Part shown: positions 14,527 through 15,492 of the stretch, in pieces
How the letters are laid out: each line of letters opens with the position of its first letter
Numbering within the stretch: the stretch's first letter is position 1
Assembly: GCA_945938055.1 (NCBI GenBank)
Contig: CAMEUH010000033.1
Coordinates: 1 to 15,492, forward strand
Source of the DNA: an uncultured Eubacteriaceae bacterium
GTDB taxonomy: Bacteria > Bacillota > Clostridia > Lachnospirales > Lachnospiraceae
DNA: 15,492 bases
Direction: 5' to 3'
Position numbers and translations under genes: made by a program
Notes under the pieces: generated by a model
Databases searched by the model: none
What the model saw: the letters and a program-made list of their open reading frames with translations, nothing else
What the model was told of the DNA's origin: nothing

Positions 14527-15492
14527 ATGTATTCTTTCGAGGAAATCGCAAGTTTTGATCCTGAAGTCGCCAATGCGATGAATGACGAATTGGGACGTCA
14601 GAGAAGCCACATTGAGCTGATTGCTTCAGAGAACTTTGTAAGTAAGGCAGTCATGGCGGCAATGGGAAGTCCGTTAACCAATAAATATGCAGAAGGTTAT
14701 CCGGGAAAACGTTACTATGGCGGATGTGAGTATGTTGACGTGGTAGAGGACCTTGCAAGGGAGAGAGCAAAGAAGCTTTTTGGCTGTGAATATGTTAATG
14801 TTCAGCCACATTCCGGCGCACAGGCTAACATGGCAGTCTTTTTTGCAGTATGTAAGCCGGGCGATACCATCATGGGCATGAATCTTGCACATGGCGGACA
14901 TTTGTCCCATGGTTCACCAGTTAACATGTCAGGAAGCTATTTTAACATTGTGCCTTATGGCGTAAATGATGAAGGTTTCATTGATTACGATGAACTTAGA
15001 AGAATTGCATTAGAGTGTAAGCCGAAAATGATTATTGCAGGCGCAAGTGCATATGCAAGAGAAATTGATTTTAAGAAGTTCAGGGAAGTCTGCGATGAGG
15101 TTGGCGCTGTTCTCATGGTAGATATTGCACATATTGCCGGTCTTGTTGCAACCGGATTACATATGAGCCCGATTCCTTATGCCGATGTTGTAACCACAAC
15201 AACCCATAAGACTCTTCGTGGACCTAGAGGCGGCATGATTATGGCTACCGCTGAGGCAAATGAAAAGTATAACTTTAACAAGGCTGTATTCCCTGGAATC
15301 CAGGGTGGTCCTTTAATGCATGTGATTGCTGCAAAGGCAGTCTGCTTTAAAGAAGCATTGGACCCAAGCTTTAAGGTATACGCACAGAATATCATTGATA
15401 ATGCACAGGCATTGGCTAAGGGACTTACAAGCAGAGGATTTGACCTTGTTTCCGGCGGTACCGACAATCATCTTGCTTTGATTGACCTGCGT
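14527..15492 (+). CDS. glyA: Serine hydroxymethyltransferase (partial, cut by window end)
   Basis: The first 322 residues of a roughly 410-residue PLP enzyme are present. It converts serine and tetrahydrofolate to glycine and methylene-THF, feeding purine and thymidylate synthesis. The N-terminus has H-I-E-L-I-A-S-E-N-F, then N-K-Y-A-E-G-Y-P-G-K-R-Y-Y-G-G, the substrate and cofactor loop H-S-G-A-Q-A-N, V-D-I-A-H-I-A-G-L and T-T-T-H-K-T-L-R-G-P-R-G-G, where K228 is the Schiff-base lysine. The frame runs open to the last base, ending in A-L-I-D-L-R. AGGAGG six bases before ATG 14527 and a consensus extended -10 support the start. No frameshift or unusual feature is seen. Its link to purL is metabolic, not an operon. 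Confidence 0.97.
   Translation, partial: MYSFEEIASFDPEVANAMNDELGRQRSHIELIASENFVSKAVMAAMGSPLTNKYAEGYPGKRYYGGCEYVDVVEDLARERAKKLFGCEYVNVQPHSGAQANMAVFFAVCKPGDTIMGMNLAHGGHLSHGSPVNMSGSYFNIVPYGVNDEGFIDYDELRRIALECKPKMIIAGASAYAREIDFKKFREVCDEVGAVLMVDIAHIAGLVATGLHMSPIPYADVVTTTTHKTLRGPRGGMIMATAEANEKYNFNKAVFPGIQGGPLMHVIAAKAVCFKEALDPSFKVYAQNIIDNAQALAKGLTSRGFDLVSGGTDNHLALIDLR

Noticed and set aside
1..15492. CRISPR arrays, tRNA or rRNA genes, prophage or integrative element boundaries
   Set aside because: No regularly spaced repeats, cloverleaf-like sequences, ribosomal RNA signatures, integrases or att-like duplications were noticed on reading both strands.

Overview
The window looks like chromosomal DNA of a low-to-moderate GC, Gram-positive gut Firmicute, most likely a member of the Lachnospiraceae (Clostridia). 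The pointers are the single-chain clostridial-type PurL, strong AGGAGG ribosome binding sites, occasional TTG starts, a BlaI/M56 pair with a very long non-penicillin sensor, a DUF5058 protein, and an Rpn/PD-(D/E)XK 'transposase' gene of the type common in that family. The genus cannot be fixed from the sequence.

Layout: (1) 1-48 is the tail of an unrecognised gene. (2) 231-3980 is purL, de novo purine synthesis, behind a leader with a terminator-like hairpin and followed by a terminator. (3) 4146-4925 is a DUF218/YdcF-type membrane protein with its own promoter. (4) 5070-6074 is an Rpn-family nuclease gene split by one in-frame TAA at 5214-5216 and closed by a perfect terminator hairpin. (5) 6118-9488 is a regulatory cassette: a consensus promoter, a 26-bp perfect dyad operator, a BlaI/MecI-type repressor and a 960-residue M56 (BlaR1-like) membrane metallopeptidase. 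A truncated overlapping ORF follows at 9475-9516. (6) 9650-10084 is a small helical, probably ferritin-like protein with a palindrome upstream. (7) On the minus strand, 12937-10136 is an apparent three-gene operon: an M20 amidohydrolase, a DUF5058 membrane protein and a second six-helix membrane protein. (8) 13112-14449 is a MATE efflux protein, divergent from the operon and sharing a compact bidirectional promoter region. (9) 14527-15492 is glyA, cut by the window edge.

How the genes work together: purL and glyA both serve purine and one-carbon metabolism but are separated by unrelated genes. The BlaI/M56 pair should form a signal-proteolysis-derepression switch, but no beta-lactamase or penicillin-binding sensor is present, so the signal and targets are unknown. 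The M20/DUF5058/membrane-partner set reads as a candidate uptake-and-hydrolysis unit: two short membrane proteins that share a G-S-x-S-Y motif, plus a cytosolic amidohydrolase.

Most worth a second look: the nonsense codon and possible intragenic ORF in the Rpn gene, the sensor half of the M56 protein, the two-membrane-protein/M20 operon, and the dyad between the divergent M20 and MATE promoters. No rRNA, tRNA, CRISPR array, integrase or complete insertion sequence was seen. No gene-free stretch exceeds 300 bases.
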